Made by a program: the position numbers and the translations under genes. From the NCBI GenBank assembly GCA_003486795.1, contig DNFX01000111.1:1-6081 (forward strand): a DNA stretch of 6,081 bases, read 5' to 3'. The notes under the pieces are model-generated. The model was not told the origin of the DNA. It searched no databases and saw only the letters and a list, made by a program, of their open reading frames with translations. The DNA comes from Actinomycetota bacterium (GTDB lineage: Bacteria; Actinomycetota; Humimicrobiia; Humimicrobiales; Humimicrobiaceae). Positions 5,362-6,081 of this stretch are shown piece by piece; within the stretch, counting starts at the first letter, position 1, and each line of letters opens with the position of its first letter.

Positions 5362-6081
5362 ATGGAAAGAAAAAAAGAAATTATCTTTGCAGTTCCAGGC
5401 TCCAAAAAATATGTTAATTCTTTTTACAGTAACAGTACGGCAAGTTTTAAGAATTTCAGCATTACCGGAAATAACTGTGAGCTTGAATGTGCTCACTGCA
5501 AAAAGAAGCTGCTTGACACAATGAATATTTTTGATAAATCAGCTGACGGATTAAATAAAATAATCAGCGAGCACAATAATAACAGACTTAAAGGCATTCT
5601 TTTAAGCGGCGGTTTTGACAGAAACGGAAAACTGCCTATTTATAACTATCTCGGAGCAATAAAAGAATTAAAAAGAATATGTCCCGGACTGATTATACTG
5701 GCACATCTGGGTTTTACAGACCACAGGGAAGCTGAAAAAATAAAAGAAAGCGGAATAGATTTTGTCCTTGTTAATATGATTTCAGGTAAAAATGCCATAG
5801 AAAATATTTACAATCTGAAGAACAGGACCGGGAAAGATTACATTAATACCATTAAAATACTTGAAGAAACAGGAAATAATACAGTCCCTCATATAATTGC
5901 CGGTATTGATTCCCTAAAAACAGAAAGTGATTATGAGGCGCTAAACCAGCTTGCAGAAATAAATATCAGCCGACTGGTTTTTATAATTATAAAAAAATTA
6001 GACAGAGATTCTGATGTAATGGCCATGACAGATTATGAAGAATTAACAAACCTTATCAAATATGCAAAAAAAACAATGCCC
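5362..6081 (+). CDS. lipS2: Radical SAM protein, probable LipS2-type lipoyl synthase subunit (C-terminus off window)
   Basis: The first 240 residues of a radical SAM protein, open to the right edge. The cluster motif is C39, C43, C46 in FSITGNNCELECAHCKKK, followed by LLDTM (50-54), the glycine motif LLSGGFDRNGKLP (80-92), AHLGF (114-118) and PHIIAG (176-181). The order ITG..C..CxHC, then SGG with a D, then PHI..G is how I remember the LipS2 family, the partner of LipS1, and the preceding gene fits LipS1. The sequence looks divergent: the region around 203-219 (SRLVFIIIKKLDRDSDV) lacks a recognisable P-x-PGT-like turn that I would expect. The only in-frame ATG after the stop at 5323-5325 is at 5362. 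No Shine-Dalgarno sequence precedes it. The 84-nt gap after the preceding gene shows no terminator, so cotranscription is likely. The first roughly 30 residues are short for a complete TIM-barrel lead-in, as in other members with the CxxxCxxC near the N-terminus. Confidence 0.62.
   Translation, partial: MERKKEIIFAVPGSKKYVNSFYSNSTASFKNFSITGNNCELECAHCKKKLLDTMNIFDKSADGLNKIISEHNNNRLKGILLSGGFDRNGKLPIYNYLGAIKELKRICPGLIILAHLGFTDHREAEKIKESGIDFVLVNMISGKNAIENIYNLKNRTGKDYINTIKILEETGNNTVPHIIAGIDSLKTESDYEALNQLAEINISRLVFIIIKKLDRDSDVMAMTDYEELTNLIKYAKKTMP

Overview
This 6,081-base, AT-rich window (roughly one third G+C by eye) carries six protein genes in two divergent blocks. Four genes run leftward from about 4093 to the left edge, and two run rightward from 4231 to the right edge. 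The first and last genes are cut by the window ends. Purine-rich ribosome-binding sites precede the leftward genes, and two regions hold bacterial-type -10 hexamers, so the source looks like an AT-rich bacterium. Two oxygen-sensitive radical SAM enzymes suggest an anaerobe. The taxon cannot be named from the sequence. No rRNA, tRNA, CRISPR array, insertion sequence or integration scar is visible.

Leftward block (4093 to 1). In transcription order the genes encode: a short-chain dehydrogenase/reductase (SDR); a metallo-beta-lactamase-fold hydrolase of the lactonase-like type; an enolase-superfamily acid-sugar dehydratase resembling L-rhamnonate dehydratase; and a DapA/NanA-family class I aldolase cut at its C-terminal end. 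These are the four chemistries of a non-phosphorylating, Entner-Doudoroff-like sugar route: sugar to lactone, lactone to sugar acid, sugar acid to 2-keto-3-deoxy acid, then cleavage to pyruvate plus an aldehyde. Gene order matches this proposed step order. The individual families are clear from motifs, but the pathway and especially the sugar are inferred. A perfect palindrome beside a -10-like hexamer in front of the aldolase gene suggests an internal regulated promoter.

Divergent spacer (4094-4230). It holds a TATAAT hexamer for the leftward operon, overlapped by an imperfect inverted repeat, and a -35/-10 pair for the rightward genes. A 14-base T-rich direct repeat occurs twice in it.

Rightward block (4231 to 6081). 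Two adjacent genes encode radical SAM proteins, each with a CxxxCxxC cluster motif. They look like the two halves of the two-protein lipoyl synthase LipS1/LipS2, known from archaea such as Thermococcus and from some bacteria, which is often mis-annotated as biotin synthase. The identification rests on remembered family motifs and on the pairing. Neither gene has a recognisable Shine-Dalgarno sequence. No octanoyl transferase, lipoate ligase or lipoyl-carrier gene is visible here, and there is no evident functional link to the sugar-acid block.
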